From the NCBI RefSeq assembly GCF_018155095.1, contig NZ_NAAI01000002.1:124001-188000 (forward strand): a DNA stretch of 64,000 nucleotides, read 5' to 3'. Origin of the DNA: Bartonella queenslandensis. GTDB lineage: Bacteria > Pseudomonadota > Alphaproteobacteria > Rhizobiales > Rhizobiaceae. This document shows, piece after piece, positions 1 to 11,170 of this stretch (position 1 is the stretch's first letter; each line of letters begins with the position of its first letter). The position numbers were made by a program, and so were the translations under genes. Below the pieces are notes generated by a model. The model ran no database searches. It was not told the origin of the DNA and saw only the letters and a list, made by a program, of their open reading frames with translations.

Positions 1-106
1 ACACATCTCCTACTTTCTTATCGCTTTATTGACTGAAAACATTTCTTCGCGTAGGTCATAGAGAATAAATCTTGAAGCTTTCAACTTATTTAACGGAACT
101 CTCATC

Positions 107-955
107 ATGACCTATCTCACGCAACTTGAAATCATCATCGAAAAAGCATTTGATGATCGCGATTCTATCAATACTACCACAAAAGGTGAAATCCGTGAGA
201 GTGTCCAACACGCACTGAACCTTCTTGATAAAGGTGAAATTCGTGTTGCAGAACGACAAAAAAATGGACAATGGCATGTTTATCAATGGTTGAAAAAAGC
301 TATTTTACTCTCTTTTCGACTAAACCCAATGCAAATTATTGCTGGTGGAGTCAATGGAACACATTGGTGGGATAAAGTCCCTTCGAAATTTTCTGGTTGG
401 CAAGAAGATGATTTTCAAAAAGCGGGGTTCCGTTCCGTTCCTGGAGCGATTGCACGCCATTCTGCCTATATTGCACCAAATGTCATACTCATGCCATCCT
501 TTATCAATCTTGGTGCTTTTGTCGATGAGGGTACAATGGTTGATACATGGACAACCGTTGGTTCTTGCGCACAAATTGGCAAACATGTTCATCTTTCCGG
601 TGGTGTTGGAATCGGAGGTGTTTTAGAACCACTGCAAGCAAATCCAACCATTATTGAAGATCATTGCTTTATTGGTGCACGCTCTGAAGTTGTTGAAGGC
701 TGTATTATTCGTGAAGGAGCAGTCTTAGGTATGGGTGTTTTTATTGGAAAATCCACCAAGATTATTGATCGTACAACAGGAGAAGTTTTTATTGGTGAAG
801 TACCAGCCTATTCGGTTGTTGTACCAGGATCTCTCCCCGGAAAACCACTCCCAAATGGTGAAGCAGGCCCAAACCTTTATTGTGCTGTTATCGTAAAACG
901 CGTTGATCAAAAAACACGAGAGAAAACATCCATTAACGATCTTTTACGTGATTAG
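107..955 (+). CDS. dapD: 2,3,4,5-tetrahydropyridine-2,6-dicarboxylate N-succinyltransferase
   Basis: Catalyses the succinyl-CoA dependent acylation of tetrahydrodipicolinate in the succinylase branch of lysine/meso-diaminopimelate synthesis (cytoplasmic, normally a trimer). The 282-residue protein has the family's full length. An N-terminal helical domain ends near the motif [13 protein letters not shown] (about residues 79-91). A left-handed beta-helix of hexapeptide repeats follows (about 110-230), including [13 protein letters not shown] and [19 protein letters not shown], and then the short C-terminal domain. The ATG at 107 has only a weak GGAA upstream, but it gives the expected N-terminus. 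dapE, a later step of the same route, lies at 23.7 kb in this window. Downstream is a dispersed repeat and the convergent lepA. Identity is secure from the family sequence. Confidence 0.97.
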   Translation: MTYLTQLEIIIEKAFDDRDSINTTTKGEIRESVQHALNLLDKGEIRVAERQKNGQWHVYQWLKKAILLSFRLNPMQIIAGGVNGTHWWDKVPSKFSGWQEDDFQKAGFRSVPGAIARHSAYIAPNVILMPSFINLGAFVDEGTMVDTWTTVGSCAQIGKHVHLSGGVGIGGVLEPLQANPTIIEDHCFIGARSEVVEGCIIREGAVLGMGVFIGKSTKIIDRTTGEVFIGEVPAYSVVVPGSLPGKPLPNGEAGPNLYCAVIVKRVDQKTREKTSINDLLRD

Positions 956-1525
956 ACACAATATTGATTTATAATGGTCATTCATTGTTTTTCAACTTGA
1001 ATAACATTCTAAAATACAAAAATTGTATTCTTTTAAATTCTTTCATATTGAATCAATTTCTCTCATTTCCTTGTACATCACAAACGTAGTCAGTGTACGA
1101 GTAAGACACACCTTAATAAAAGAATAAAAATGTCTTTAATGAATTTTCTCAAGCACCAAGGGCTATCATAATATTTTAAACGCACAAAGAGTATGATGAT
1201 AGCATCCTGCATCTTTACGACATATAAATATGGCAATGGATTTTATGTCATTTACGAAGGCTTTATCGTTATACTGTTTACGAACACCATTGTGAAATGA
1301 GATCAAGTGTATTGAGAGATATTTATGTAAAATCAGTCCGCCAATATACAATACAAACGTATTTTGTTTAAAGCATTCTGTTTTACGTAAGCAACACGAC
1401 ACAATGAAAAACACTATCCCCAAAAGTGTGAGTACTGCGCAATTTCCATTCAAAAGCACTCTTGAACACCGAAACCAATCAACAAAAGCAAACCACAATT
1501 AATGAAGGCAAATAATCTCTTTGCA
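956..1525 (+). repeat. Dispersed repeat copy A and the rest of the dapD-lepA gap
   Basis: A 570-bp gap between convergent dapD and lepA. From about 963 to 1450 it holds a degenerate copy of the window's dispersed intergenic repeat. The head contains TTGATTTATAATGGTCATTC, the core contains CATATTGAATCAATTTC, and the mini-frame at 1130-1171 reads MSLMNFLKHQGLS. The segment that follows contains CGTTATACTGTTTACGAAC and matches the copy at 31.1 kb. Minus-strand reading frames inside it look like by-products of the repeat, not genes. No terminator hairpin with a T-run was found. Confidence 0.6.
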
Positions 1526-3331
1526 TTATTTATTCATTTTGAGCGCTTGAATAAAAGCAGACTGAGGAATTTCTACTTTCCCAAATTGACGCATTCGCTT
1601 TTTACCTTCTTTTTGTTTTTCCAAAAGTTTGCGTTTACGTGTTATATCGCCCCCGTAACATTTTGCTGTTACATCTTTACGCAAAGCACGAATCGTTTCA
1701 CGCGCTATAATTTTACCACCGATAGCCGCTTGAATCGGAATCTGAAACATATGCTGAGGAATAAGATCTTTCAGTTTTTCGCACATGGAACGCCCGCGCT
1801 TTTCTGCAATCGTACGGTGCACAAGCATCGACAATGCATCAATAGGCTCTCCATTCACCAAAATAGACATTTTAACTAAATCACCCTCTGCATAATCAGT
1901 CATCTGATAATCAAAAGAAGCATAGCCCTTTGAGATTGATTTGAGGCGATCATAAAAATCAAAAACGACTTCATTCAGTGGTAAATCATACGTTACCATA
2001 GCACGCGTTCCAACATAGGATAAACCAACCTGTACTCCCCGCCGCTCTTGGCATAATTCTAAAATTGATCCAAGATAATTATCAGGAGTCATGATTGTTG
2101 CACGGATCCATGGTTCTTCAATGGAAGAAATTTTAACCACGTCAGGCATATCTGCCGGATTGTGCAATTCTTTAACAGAACCATCATTCATATTCATGCG
2201 ATAAACAACCGAAGGTGCCGTTGCAATTAAATCTAAATTAAACTCACGTTCTAACCGCTCTTGAATAATTTCAAGATGAAGAAGCCCTAAAAAACCACAG
2301 CGAAAACCAAATCCCAAAGCTGCTGATGTTTCCATTTCAAAGGAAAAACTCGCATCATTTAAGCGTAATTTGCCCATGGCTGCACGCAAATCATCAAAAT
2401 CGGCAGCATCAATTGGAAAAAGTCCACAAAAGACAACCGGCTGCGCAGGCTTAAAGCCAGGCAAAGCATTTTCACAAGGACGCCGCTCTTCAGTAATCGT
2501 ATCCCCAACCCGTGTATCTGCTACCTCTTTGATAGAAGCAGTGATAAAACCAATCTCGCCTGGTCCTAATTCATCAACCTGTACCATTTTAGGTGTAAAC
2601 ACACCAACCCGCTCAACGGGATATTTTGCCCCTGTACCCATCATACGAATGGTTTGACCTTTTTTTAAAATACCATCTATCACCCGTACCAAAACAATAA
2701 CACCAAGATATGCATCATACCAGCTATCAACCAACATTGCTTTCAAGGAATTTGTAACATCGCCTGTACGTGGAGGTGGCAGTTGTGTAACGATTGCCTC
2801 CAAAACATGAGGAATTCCCAAACCTGTTTTTGCTGATATCTCCACAGCTTGAGATGTATCAATGCCTATTACATCTTCAATCTGTTCTTTAACACGTTCA
2901 GGTTCTGCTGCTGGAAGATCAACTTTATTGAGCACAACAACCAATTCATGAGAATTATCAATGGCTTGATAAACATTTGCTAATGTCTGCGCCTCGACAC
3001 CTTGGCTTGCATCCACCACCAACAGTGAGCCTTCACAAGCTGCCAATGAACGCGAAACTTCATAAGCAAAATCCACATGACCCGGTGTATCCATAAGATT
3101 TAAAATATAGGTCTCACCATTCTTTGCTTTATAGTGTAAACGTACTGTTTGTGCTTTAATCGTAATCCCACGTTCACGCTCAATATCCATAGAATCGAGT
3201 ACTTGTTCCTTCATCTCACGCGTGTCAAGCCCCCCTGTCATCTGAATCAAACGATCAGCTAAAGTGGACTTGCCGTGATCAATATGCGCCACGATGGAAA
3301 AATTACGAATATAATTACGATCTATTGTCAT
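1526..3331 (-). CDS. lepA: Elongation factor 4 (ribosomal back-translocase GTPase LepA)
   Basis: Translational GTPase of the EF-G/LepA group, acting on ribosomes during initiation or stalled elongation. The start at 3331 ([20 protein letters not shown]) is preferred over an upstream in-frame ATG because it matches the family N-terminus and gives 601 residues, close to the usual 600. Visible motifs are G1 [10 protein letters not shown], switch II DTPGH and NKVD (G4). The LepA-specific C-terminal domain contains [20 protein letters not shown], which is diagnostic against EF-G. The gene is monocistronic and convergent with dapD, and its upstream flank holds an inverted copy of the dispersed repeat. 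Confidence 0.97.
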   Translation of the reverse strand: MTIDRNYIRNFSIVAHIDHGKSTLADRLIQMTGGLDTREMKEQVLDSMDIERERGITIKAQTVRLHYKAKNGETYILNLMDTPGHVDFAYEVSRSLAACEGSLLVVDASQGVEAQTLANVYQAIDNSHELVVVLNKVDLPAAEPERVKEQIEDVIGIDTSQAVEISAKTGLGIPHVLEAIVTQLPPPRTGDVTNSLKAMLVDSWYDAYLGVIVLVRVIDGILKKGQTIRMMGTGAKYPVERVGVFTPKMVQVDELGPGEIGFITASIKEVADTRVGDTITEERRPCENALPGFKPAQPVVFCGLFPIDAADFDDLRAAMGKLRLNDASFSFEMETSAALGFGFRCGFLGLLHLEIIQERLEREFNLDLIATAPSVVYRMNMNDGSVKELHNPADMPDVVKISSIEEPWIRATIMTPDNYLGSILELCQERRGVQVGLSYVGTRAMVTYDLPLNEVVFDFYDRLKSISKGYASFDYQMTDYAEGDLVKMSILVNGEPIDALSMLVHRTIAEKRGRSMCEKLKDLIPQHMFQIPIQAAIGGKIIARETIRALRKDVTAKCYGGDITRKRKLLEKQKEGKKRMRQFGKVEIPQSAFIQALKMNK

Positions 3332-3504
3332 ATAAGGCGATTTAGCAAAGAATAATACAAAACGCAAAGACCAATTATGTCATGTCGAGAACCTTTCAAA
3401 AGAATATTAGCCAAAAGACCTTCTCAAAACACAACTTCTCATAGCCTAAAAAATAAGGCTTTTGTTTACTCAATCAAATACCAAAGGAACTCAAATGATC
3501 TTTT

Positions 3505-3790
3505 TACATCTTGTTTAATGAAGCATAGGCTGGATAAGCCAGCATCATCACACATTATTGCCAACTTTCAATGTTGCTACAATCTTAACAATTGAAAGAG
3601 TTTATAAGAAGACGCCTTTTCTGTATAGTTTTCACCGACATAAACTGCTCGCTTGTGACGTGAAAACAAGTGATCTGAATTGATTTAACGTGAAAAAGAT
3701 TTGAAATGAGAAAGTTTTACAGTTTTTATGGTTCTCATCCAAGGCGCATAATACTACAATTACCATTATAAATACAATGTGTTGTATGGA
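3505..3790 (-). repeat. Dispersed repeat copy in inverted orientation
   Basis: Read on the minus strand, 3790 to 3505 aligns with the plus-strand copies. The head ATTTATAATGGTAATTG is followed by CTCATTTCAAATCTTTTTC, GTTAAATCAATTCAGATCAC, a CACGTCACAAGCGAG stretch, GTAGCAACATTGAAAG and GTGTGATGATGCTGGCTT. These match the copies at 30.9 and 27.9 kb in the same order and at similar spacing. It is the only clear minus-strand copy I found. It lies in the 1.4-kb gap between lepA and the EamA permease, facing another copy at 4.05 kb. The gap holds no supported gene. Confidence 0.6.
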
Positions 3791-4049
3791 ATATATGGTA
3801 GACGCGTATATCATTTAAACTTTTGATAAAATTCGCAAAAAACGCTTTGTTTATTTTCACGCAATAATCTGCTCTTTTAGCAATCTTCTATAAAATAAAT
3901 GCATGTCAGGAGAGTTAATTTTTTTTCATAACGTTTAAAACTTTAGAAATAGGCTTTATCGAGTAGAGTTTTTATGTACTTTTTATACAACTTCTTTCTT
4001 CTTCTACAAAAGATAAAAAACATAAACACTCTGCAATTTATTGGTTAAT

Positions 4050-4350
4050 GCTTTGATTTATAATGGTCGTTTCTCATTTTAAACCTTCTCATGAGTGAAA
4101 CAATTAAATTTTTTCTCTTCCCCTTTACAAACAAGGCCAGTATATAAAAAAATCATTGAAGAAACGAATAAAAATTCTTCATCCTCTTTCAAATGCCAGA
4201 GGCTATCGTGTAATATTGGGAACTGATAAAAAAATGCCAGTGCCTTTTATTTTAAGTAAAATAGTGCTGCTTTGTGGTTTTTATATACTTCACACGAACC
4301 ACCAATGAATATGACGTATATTGAGAAAAGTTTCTTTAAAAAGCGCAGCA
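4050..4350 (+). repeat. Dispersed repeat copy I (degenerate)
   Basis: The head TTGATTTATAATGGTCGTTTC is followed by a poorly conserved core and then AAATGCCAGAGGCTATCGTG, which corresponds to the AAGTGCCAAAGGCTATCACA part of better copies. A CACGAACCACCAATGAATATG segment further on resembles the CACGAACTCCGTCGTGAAATG segment of the 31.1-kb copy. The mini-frame is not intact. Sequence from 4350 to 4717 is AT-rich and shows nothing else I can name. Confidence 0.5.
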
Positions 4351-4717
4351 ATGTATAACATGATAGGAGACTGCTTTGGGCGTTCTATTTTACATGAAAA
4401 GCGTAATCCCTTGAAAAAAAAAGAAACAACGTTCAGCAATATAAAATTCCCATTATAGGTATTATCTTGAATGTTTTTTGAAAGTTGTAAAAATAAATTT
4501 AAAAATAACAATAAAAATGAGGGCTGGTTTTTATCTTTACCTCTTCATATCTTAGTCCCATGAAACTTATCTTCCCGTTTCAGAGATTAGACAAACAAAT
4601 AAATACTCTTGCTCCAATTTGGCATACAAAAGCAGAAACAGCTTATAAAGCCTCAAAAATGAAAACTCTGCAAGAAAGAAACGCATACACTAAAATCGTT
4701 ATAAGAAAGATGCATAG

Positions 4718-5632
4718 CTAATCAATTTTTTGAATTGCTTTATTTTTTTTACGCCATTGTGAAGGTTGTAGTTCAGCAACAATGATCCCAATCAGAATAA
4801 ACAAACCACCCAATAAAGCTAAAGGAGATAAATGCTCTCCAGCCAAACGCCCTACAATACCAGCCCATACTGGCTCACCTGCATAAATGAGTGTTGCACG
4901 TGTAGGAGAAATAGACTTTTGTGCCCAATTCATAGCCAACTGAATAATAGCACTCATTAATGCCAATCCCATACCAATACTAAACCATACCCACGAAAAT
5001 TCAGGAATGCTTTCACCCATCAAAGTCATACAAACAAATGAAAAGAAACCACTAAAGAATAACTGGATAATAGTCACACGCCGACTATCAACCTTGTTGG
5101 CAAAAATTCCGATGAGTATGACTTCTCCAGCAATTGCTAAAGCACCCAACAAAGTCAAAATTTCACCTTTTGAAAAATCAAAACTTCCCGGCTTTTGTCC
5201 TGAAACAAGGACAAGTCCAATAAAAGCAAAAATAATACCAATCCAACAGGCAAAACGGGGAGGTTTTTTAAAAACAATCCATTGCAAAATTGGAACCATC
5301 GGAACATAAAGTGCTGTGATAAAAGCCGACTGACTACTAATGATCGTTTGCAGTCCAGCTGCTTGAAAAGCATAACCCAAAAACATGGATAAACCAATGG
5401 CCATCCCAGCAAAAACTTCATAAACAGTTATACCTTTTATAGAGCGCCAAAAAATTGCTCCACATATAAGGGAGGCAACAATAAAACGAAATCCAACAAA
5501 AAATAGAGGACCGCTATAGCGTACCGCAATGTGAATGACTAAAAATGTAATCCCCCACAATATTGTTGCAGCAAATATTGCCAATTCTGGTTTACTTAAT
5601 AAAGGATATTTAAACTGTTTTATATTCGTCAT
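4718..5632 (-). CDS. EamA/DMT-family permease
   Basis: Inner-membrane transporter of the drug/metabolite (EamA, RhaT-like) superfamily; the substrate cannot be told from sequence. The 304-residue protein has about ten hydrophobic segments arranged as two EamA repeats. Typical segments are IFAATILWGITFLVIHIAV near the N-terminus and ATLIYAGEPVWAGIVGRLAG in the second repeat, the latter a family hallmark. The start at 5632 (MTNIKQFKYP) is chosen because AGGAGGAGATGG lies just upstream and the upstream in-frame extension is not transporter-like. It begins 32 bp after the argB stop, so the two are probably co-transcribed. Confidence 0.9.
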   Translation of the reverse strand: MTNIKQFKYPLLSKPELAIFAATILWGITFLVIHIAVRYSGPLFFVGFRFIVASLICGAIFWRSIKGITVYEVFAGMAIGLSMFLGYAFQAAGLQTIISSQSAFITALYVPMVPILQWIVFKKPPRFACWIGIIFAFIGLVLVSGQKPGSFDFSKGEILTLLGALAIAGEVILIGIFANKVDSRRVTIIQLFFSGFFSFVCMTLMGESIPEFSWVWFSIGMGLALMSAIIQLAMNWAQKSISPTRATLIYAGEPVWAGIVGRLAGEHLSPLALLGGLFILIGIIVAELQPSQWRKKNKAIQKID

Positions 5633-5664
5633 GAAAGACCATCTCCTCCTATTTTCCGCACAAT

Positions 5665-6570
5665 TTACGAAACAATAAGCGTTCCAACTCCCTGTTCGGT
5701 AAACAGCTCTAGTAAAACAGAATGAGGGGTTTTTCCATTTAAAATGACAACACCTTCCACACCATTTTGAAGGGCTTTCACACAAGTTTCTACTTTTGGA
5801 ATCATGCCTCCTGAAATGGTTCCATTTTTGATAAGTTTCTCAGCTTCAGAAACTGTCAATTCTTTTAAAAGTTTACCCTGTTTATCCAAAACACCAGGAA
5901 CATCAGTGAGGAATAAAAGACGTTTTGCCTCTAATGCACCAGCAATAGCTCCAGCAAAAATATCAGCATTAATATTATAGGTTTTTCCATCCCGACCTGG
6001 AGCCACAGGCGCAAGAACTGGTATCATTTCAGAACAGGCTAAAAGATCTAGTAATGTACGATCAACTTCAATAGGCTCACCAACAAACCCCAAATCTAAA
6101 ACACGTTCAATATGCGAATCAGGATCAATGACAGTTCTATAAGCCTTTTCGGCAAAAACCATATTGCCATCCTTGCCGCACAGTCCTATTGCCCATTCAC
6201 CCTCAGCATTGATGAGAGCAACTATTTCCTTATTGATGGAACCCGCTAAAACCATTTCAACTACTTCAACGATCCGCTCATCAGTTACCCGTAAACCGTT
6301 TTCAAATCGTGATTCAATTCCCATTTTCATTAAAATTTCAGCAATTTGAGGCCCACCACCATGAACAACAACAGGATTAATCCCCGATTGCTTTAAAAGA
6401 GCAATATCACGCGCAAATGCTCGCCCCAAAGCAGGATCACCCATAGCATGACCGCCATATTTTACTACAACCGTTTCATTTTCATATTTTTGCATATAAG
6501 GTAAAGCAGACGATAAAAATGCTGCTTGTTTTTCCAAAACATCTACAGCACTGTTTTTAGCATCATCCAT
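5665..6570 (-). CDS. argB: Acetylglutamate kinase
   Basis: Phosphorylates N-acetylglutamate in arginine biosynthesis (cytoplasm). The protein has 301 residues and the amino-acid kinase fold. Visible are [12 protein letters not shown] (nucleotide phosphate binding), VVHGGGPQI (substrate glycine loop), [19 protein letters not shown] (the family's N-acetylglutamate-side segment) and [21 protein letters not shown] strong GAGGAGG lies eight bases before the ATG. The EamA permease follows 32 bp downstream. The N-terminal helix before VVKYGG is of the sort found in arginine-sensitive hexameric enzymes, but feedback control here is only an inference. Confidence 0.97.
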   Translation of the reverse strand: MDDAKNSAVDVLEKQAAFLSSALPYMQKYENETVVVKYGGHAMGDPALGRAFARDIALLKQSGINPVVVHGGGPQIAEILMKMGIESRFENGLRVTDERIVEVVEMVLAGSINKEIVALINAEGEWAIGLCGKDGNMVFAEKAYRTVIDPDSHIERVLDLGFVGEPIEVDRTLLDLLACSEMIPVLAPVAPGRDGKTYNINADIFAGAIAGALEAKRLLFLTDVPGVLDKQGKLLKELTVSEAEKLIKNGTISGGMIPKVETCVKALQNGVEGVVILNGKTPHSVLLELFTEQGVGTLIVS

Positions 6571-7464
6571 TAATAGAGCCTCCTCATCACTTTTTACTAT
6601 CTCTTAGTGAAATTTAGGGAAAGTGAAAACAATAAAACAAAGCTTTACTCTATTCACTCCCCTGAAAATCATCAATCTGCCTTCAAATTACGAAAAAGTC
6701 ATAATGAGATGAAACAAGAAAACAACTTCCTTAAAAAATTAACAGCGAAAAGTTAAATAAAATAAGTGCAAAAAACGTTGGTATTTTATGACTTTATATA
6801 TAAAATCGAAAAGAAAAACTTTTAAGCCCTGCTGTACATTCAACTCATTCGTTCACCTTTGTGGATACTTAACAATGAATAAGGATATATAAAACCATTG
6901 ACCTTGTAAGATAAAAATAAAATTTCCTGATCCTAATCAGATTAATATATCACCGACATAGCAATCGCTCAATTGCTTTATTGATACCTTATCTACAATT
7001 GAATATTCGAAAATATTAATTAAATAATTTACGAAAATGCATGGTATGGAGAATTATAATAAACTGATTTATGATAGTTATTTACTTTTTGTATCGTAAA
7101 TAAGAGATTTGAACATAAGAACAGTTTGTCATTTTAACTCTAAAACTCCAAATCAATGAAAACCATTAGCTTTCACATTAAAAATGAAAGTGGCATAATA
7201 ATTGATTTATAATCATAATATAGCGTTATCTGAAAAAATAGCCCATATTTTAGAGGAGCCAGCGGTTAAGATTATGAAAAACTATCTCTATACAATTGGT
7301 AATGAGAGGTTATATTATTAGGAAAAAATAGATTGCCCAACAGTTTTTTTAGCCTTACTTGGTAAGAGCTTGCCATTTTACAGTTTTATTATGAGAGCTT
7401 TAAAAGGACTTTTGAGTAAAAAAATCATAAAAAGAAAGATAAACACAAAATTCTGAATGCTTGG

Positions 7465-7700
7465 CTTCTTCCTTTCCTTTAAAGGAGAGGATATTTTAGA
7501 GATTTCGTCTGTAAATAATCTGAATTTTTATTGAGCTGCTTCCATCTAATGACTGCTCATGCGGTTTACTTATATAAAATTCTACGAACAAGCCTAATAA
7601 CCACACACACTTCTAAAAATACTTTATCTGTAGAAGCCAACTTATATACCTTGTATCACCGCCCTAAATGACGACCTTTTACGGTACAAAAAGATAAATA
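7465..7700 (+). repeat. Tail module of the dispersed repeat
   Basis: Begins with CTTCTTCCTTTCCTTTAAAGG and ends with CCCTAAATGACGACCTTTTA. The same ordered blocks occur at 23.40-23.64 kb and 41.35-41.60 kb: a CCTTTAAAGG-like start, an ACTTCTAAAAATACTTTATC-like A-rich block, CTTATAT, then a CTxAATGACG-like end. In each case a family head lies 0.15-0.45 kb to the left, so I read it as the right part of a composite element. Similarity is by eye and degenerate. Confidence 0.45.
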
Positions 7701-7744
7701 CAGTGAACACTTGAAATATTATCAGTCATTCAATTGCATCCTTA

Positions 7745-7800
7745 TATGGATAAGTCTTTTTTAAAACGTTATAGACACCAAAAAACAAGACTTATCCATA
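7745..7800. repeat. Perfect 14-bp inverted repeat (long hairpin)
   Basis: TATGGATAAGTCTT (7745-7758) is exactly complementary to AAGACTTATCCATA (7787-7800). Adjacent T- and A-tracts extend the stem, leaving a loop of under 30 bases. It lies about 180 bp beyond the dnaJ stop. It has no U-run on the minus strand, so it is not a classic terminator, but it may stabilise or process the dnaJ 3' end. The arms resemble degenerate DnaA boxes (TTATCCATA), probably by chance. Confidence 0.55.
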
Positions 7801-7976
7801 AAACTTGTGAAATGTAAAAAACTCTCAGCAGCAGGAACTTAGACTCAATTAATCGCTTCTCCCTTTTCTTTTCAAGCCCAAAGAAGGCTTTTCAAAGATG
7901 GTGAGACAATAGAAAGTTTAATGAAAACAGCCTTTCAAAAGTGTTTTCTCATTTATTCTGAGAACATTCACATATT

Positions 7977-9119
7977 TTAACCAGAAATATTTTCAAAAAA
8001 TTCTTTCATACGGGAAAAAAAACCATGCGATTGTGGTGAATTTTCATGATTTGAAAGCTTTTCAAATTTTTGCAACAATTCACGTTGCTCTTGCGTGAGT
8101 TTCTGTGGTGTCTCAATCGTGATATGGATGTAAAGGTCACCTCTTGCTTGCTGACGGCGCAGCATAGGCATACCTTTGCCTTTAAGGCGGAATTGACGTC
8201 CATTTTGTGTTCCTTCAGGAATCTTAACACGTGCTTTACCCCCCTCAAGGTCAGAGACTTCAAACTCTCCCCCTAAAGCCGCTGTTACCATTGAAATAGG
8301 AACACGACAGTGAAGATCTGCTCCTTCTCGCTGAAAAAATTCATGCGGTTTAACGGAAAGGAAAATATAAAGATCACCACTGGGACCACCACGAATACCA
8401 GCATCTCCCTCACCAGAAAGACGAATACGCGTCCCATCTTCAATACCAGCTGGAATATTCACGCTCAATGAACGTTTTTTTTCTACGCGCCGTGTTCCCT
8501 GACATTTTGGGCATGGATCTGTAATCGTTTCACCACGTCCATGACATGTAGGACATGTTCGCTCAATAGAAAAGAAACCTTGTGCAGCACGCACACGACC
8601 AGAGCCATGACATGTTCCACAAACTTGTGGCCTAGAGCCCTTTCTCGCTCCTGAACCTTCACAAACATCACACGTGAGCGAACTAGGAATATTAATTTCG
8701 GCAGTTTTTCCTGAAAATGCCTCTTCTAAGGTCACTTCCATATTATAACTTAGATCTGCACCACGTTCGCGACCATCACCACGCTTACGGTGTGCACCTC
8801 CCATAATCTCACCAAAAAAGTCTTCAAAAATATCAGCAAATCCACCACCAGAAGCAAAACCGCTAAAGGGATTTCCTCCCCCTTGGCCACCGCTATTTTC
8901 AAAGGCCGCGTGACCAAATCGGTCATAAGCAGCACGCTTTTGAGGATCTTTCAAAACTTCATAGGCTTCGCCAATTTCTTTGAATCTTCGCTCTGCCTCT
9001 TTATCCCCGGCGTTGCGATCAGGATGATATTGCATTGCTAACTTACGAAAAGCAGATTTCAATTTTTTATCATCACATTCACGAGTCACGCCAAGAATTT
9101 CATAATAATCAACCTTCAT
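7977..9119 (-). CDS. dnaJ: Chaperone protein DnaJ (Hsp40)
   Basis: Co-chaperone that delivers unfolded clients to DnaK and stimulates its ATPase. The full DnaJ layout is present. The J domain has HPD near residue 33 and a Gly/Phe-rich linker follows ([18 protein letters not shown]). Then come four zinc-finger repeats, [24 protein letters not shown] and CPKCQGTR (the last with Arg at the final Gly), and the two C-terminal substrate domains. Two ATGs sit in tandem. I use the second (9119), giving 380 residues, because AGGA is seven bases upstream and [11 protein letters not shown] is the family N-terminus. dnaK lies 158 bp upstream, separated by a terminator-like hairpin. Confidence 0.97.
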   Translation of the reverse strand: MKVDYYEILGVTRECDDKKLKSAFRKLAMQYHPDRNAGDKEAERRFKEIGEAYEVLKDPQKRAAYDRFGHAAFENSGGQGGGNPFSGFASGGGFADIFEDFFGEIMGGAHRKRGDGRERGADLSYNMEVTLEEAFSGKTAEINIPSSLTCDVCEGSGARKGSRPQVCGTCHGSGRVRAAQGFFSIERTCPTCHGRGETITDPCPKCQGTRRVEKKRSLSVNIPAGIEDGTRIRLSGEGDAGIRGGPSGDLYIFLSVKPHEFFQREGADLHCRVPISMVTAALGGEFEVSDLEGGKARVKIPEGTQNGRQFRLKGKGMPMLRRQQARGDLYIHITIETPQKLTQEQRELLQKFEKLSNHENSPQSHGFFSRMKEFFENISG

Positions 9120-9210
9120 CATGTATTCCTGATAGTTTTTCTGTCATCCATCTTTATGGATAATATCGCTTTTAATGTATATTTTTAGCAACAAAGTTGC
9201 AACTTATCTC

Positions 9211-9250
9211 AAATAATAAAGCCCAGCCTTATATTTCAAAGGCCGGGTTT
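9211..9250 (-). terminator. Rho-independent terminator after dnaK
   Basis: On the minus strand AAACCCGGCCTT pairs with AAGGCTGGGCTTT around a short AT loop (two G-U pairs), followed by TTTATTATTT. It lies just after the dnaK stop and before dnaJ. It would make dnaJ expression depend on read-through or on its own promoter. Confidence 0.7.
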
Positions 9251-9277
9251 ATCAATTAATCAACACATAGGCTGACA

Positions 9278-11170
9278 CTATTTCTTCTTATCATTAACTT
9301 CTTCAAAATCAGCATCGACAACATCATCATTCTTTGTTTCTGTTTCAGTGTCAGCGCTCGCTGCTTGTGAAGCTTCATACATAGCCTGTCCAAGCTTCAT
9401 ACTGACTTCTGCTAGTTTTTGCATCTTTGTTGTTATTTCTTCCGTATCACTGCCTTCAAGCGCAGATTTCAAATCAGATATTGCTGTTTCAATCTGTCCC
9501 TTTTCTTCAGCTGATACTTTATCGCCATATTCATTGAGCGATTTTTCAGTTGAATGAATAAGAGCCTCCGCTTGATTTTTGGCTTCAACACCTTCACGGC
9601 GTTTTTTATCCTCAGCAGCGTGCTCTTCTGCATCCTTTACCATTTTTTCAATATCAGCATCACTTAAACCACCTGATGCCTGAATACGAATCTGATGCTC
9701 TTTACCCGTTCCCTTATCTTTGGCTGAAACATTAACAATACCATTCGCATCGATATCAAAAGTAACTTCAATTTGAGGTATACCACGTGGTGCTGGGGGA
9801 ATACCAACAAGATCAAATTGAGCCAATAATTTATTATCACTTGCCATTTCCCGTTCACCTTGGAAAACGCGAATTGTCACAGCACTCTGGTTATCATCAG
9901 CTGTCGAAAAAACTTGTGATTTTTTCGTCGGGATCGTGGTATTGCGCTCAATAAGGCGTGTGAAGACCCCACCCAAGGTTTCAATCCCCAAAGATAAAGG
10001 TGTTACATCTAGCAACAAAACATCTTTAACATCGCCTTGCAATACACCTCCTTGGATGGCGGCACCCATTGCAACCACTTCATCAGGGTTAACACCTTTG
10101 TGGGGATCCTTGCCAAAAAAGCTCTGCACAACTTGCTGAATCTTGGGCATACGTGTCATACCACCCACTAAAACAACTTCGTCAATCTCACCAGCCTTTA
10201 ATCCAGCATCTTTCAACGCAGCTTTACAAGGCTCGATGGTACGCTGCACTAAATCATCAACCAGAGATTCAAATTTTGCCCGCGTCAACTTCATTGTTAA
10301 GTGCTTGGGACCTGATTGATCTGCCGTGATAAATGGTAAGTTGATTTCTGTTTGCTGTGATGATGAAAGCTCAATCTTTGCTTTTTCTGCCGCTTCTTTT
10401 AAGCGCTGTAAAGCGAGTTTATCATTTTTCAGATCAATTCCTTGCTCTTTTTTGAATTCATCGGCAAAATAACCGACTAAGCGCATATCAAAGTCTTCAC
10501 CCCCTAAAAATGTATCCCCATTGGTTGACTTAACCTCAAAAACGCCATCTCCAATTTCAAGGACTGAAATATCAAATGTACCACCACCAAGGTCGTAAAC
10601 AGCTATTGTTTTTCCGTCCTTTTTGTCCAAACCATACGCTAAGGCAGCAGCAGTCGGCTCATTAATAATCCGTAAAACTTCAAGTCCAGCAATTTTACCC
10701 GCATCTTTAGTCGCTTGGCGTTGTGCATCATTGAAATAAGCAGGAACAGTAATAACTGCTTGCTCAACTTTTTCACCAAGATAGGACTCAGCTGTTTCCT
10801 TCATCTTTTGCAAAATCATCGCTGAAATTTGCGATGGAGAATATTTCTTACCTGCTTCTTCAACCCATGCATCGCCATTGTCACCTTTAACGATTTTATA
10901 AGGTACAAGTGCTTTATCTTTTTCAACCATAGGGTCATCAAAACGGCGCCCTATCAAACGTTTTACTGCAAAAACTGTCCCTTCAGGATTTGTTACTGCC
11001 TGACGTTTAGCAGGCTGTCCAACAAGCCGCTCTCCTCCATCAGTAAAGGCAACAACAGAAGGTGTTGTTCGCGCTCCTTCTGAGTTTTCGATAACCTTTG
11101 CGTTTTTGCCATCCATAACAGCCACACAAGAGTTCGTCGTCCCCAAATCAATACCAATTACTTTTGCCAT
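9278..11170 (-). CDS. dnaK: Chaperone protein DnaK (Hsp70)
   Basis: ATP-dependent Hsp70 chaperone. The start at 11170 ([20 protein letters not shown]) is chosen over an upstream in-frame codon: it is the family N-terminus, has GGAG eight bases before it, and gives 630 residues. Seen in order are the ATPase phosphate-1 loop [28 protein letters not shown], phosphate-2 [16 protein letters not shown], the adenosine loop [14 protein letters not shown], the linker [19 protein letters not shown] and the substrate-binding domain. The acidic C-terminus ([16 protein letters not shown]) is typical of alphaproteobacteria. GrpE and HrcA are encoded at 18.8-20.6 kb. Confidence 0.98.
   Translation of the reverse strand: MAKVIGIDLGTTNSCVAVMDGKNAKVIENSEGARTTPSVVAFTDGGERLVGQPAKRQAVTNPEGTVFAVKRLIGRRFDDPMVEKDKALVPYKIVKGDNGDAWVEEAGKKYSPSQISAMILQKMKETAESYLGEKVEQAVITVPAYFNDAQRQATKDAGKIAGLEVLRIINEPTAAALAYGLDKKDGKTIAVYDLGGGTFDISVLEIGDGVFEVKSTNGDTFLGGEDFDMRLVGYFADEFKKEQGIDLKNDKLALQRLKEAAEKAKIELSSSQQTEINLPFITADQSGPKHLTMKLTRAKFESLVDDLVQRTIEPCKAALKDAGLKAGEIDEVVLVGGMTRMPKIQQVVQSFFGKDPHKGVNPDEVVAMGAAIQGGVLQGDVKDVLLLDVTPLSLGIETLGGVFTRLIERNTTIPTKKSQVFSTADDNQSAVTIRVFQGEREMASDNKLLAQFDLVGIPPAPRGIPQIEVTFDIDANGIVNVSAKDKGTGKEHQIRIQASGGLSDADIEKMVKDAEEHAAEDKKRREGVEAKNQAEALIHSTEKSLNEYGDKVSAEEKGQIETAISDLKSALEGSDTEEITTKMQKLAEVSMKLGQAMYEASQAASADTETETKNDDVVDADFEEVNDKKK

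Larger units (their letters stand above)
6571..7976. other. 1.4-kb non-coding gap between argB and dnaJ
   Basis: AT-rich, with stop codons in all frames and no supported gene. A repeat-family head (TTGATTTATAATCATAATATAGC) starts at 7202. A tail-module copy runs from about 7465 to 7700. A hairpin lies at 7745-7800. Minus-strand transcription from dnaJ enters from the right. No promoter was assigned. Confidence 0.5.

Noticed and set aside
1166-1498. 110-codon minus-strand frame with hydrophobic segments
   Set aside because: It lies wholly in a dispersed repeat copy. Related but non-colinear frames in other copies (31019-31264, 50632-50835) share only repeat-derived bits such as HHTLC, so it is a shadow of the repeat.
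5633-5785. N-terminal extension of the EamA permease
   Set aside because: It overlaps argB out of frame, is Cys/Trp-rich and unlike the family. The ATG at 5632 has an excellent ribosome-binding site.
7745-7800. Pair of inverted DnaA boxes / replication origin
   Set aside because: TTATCCATA differs from the DnaA-box consensus, there are only two, they form hairpin arms, and no origin-associated genes are near.
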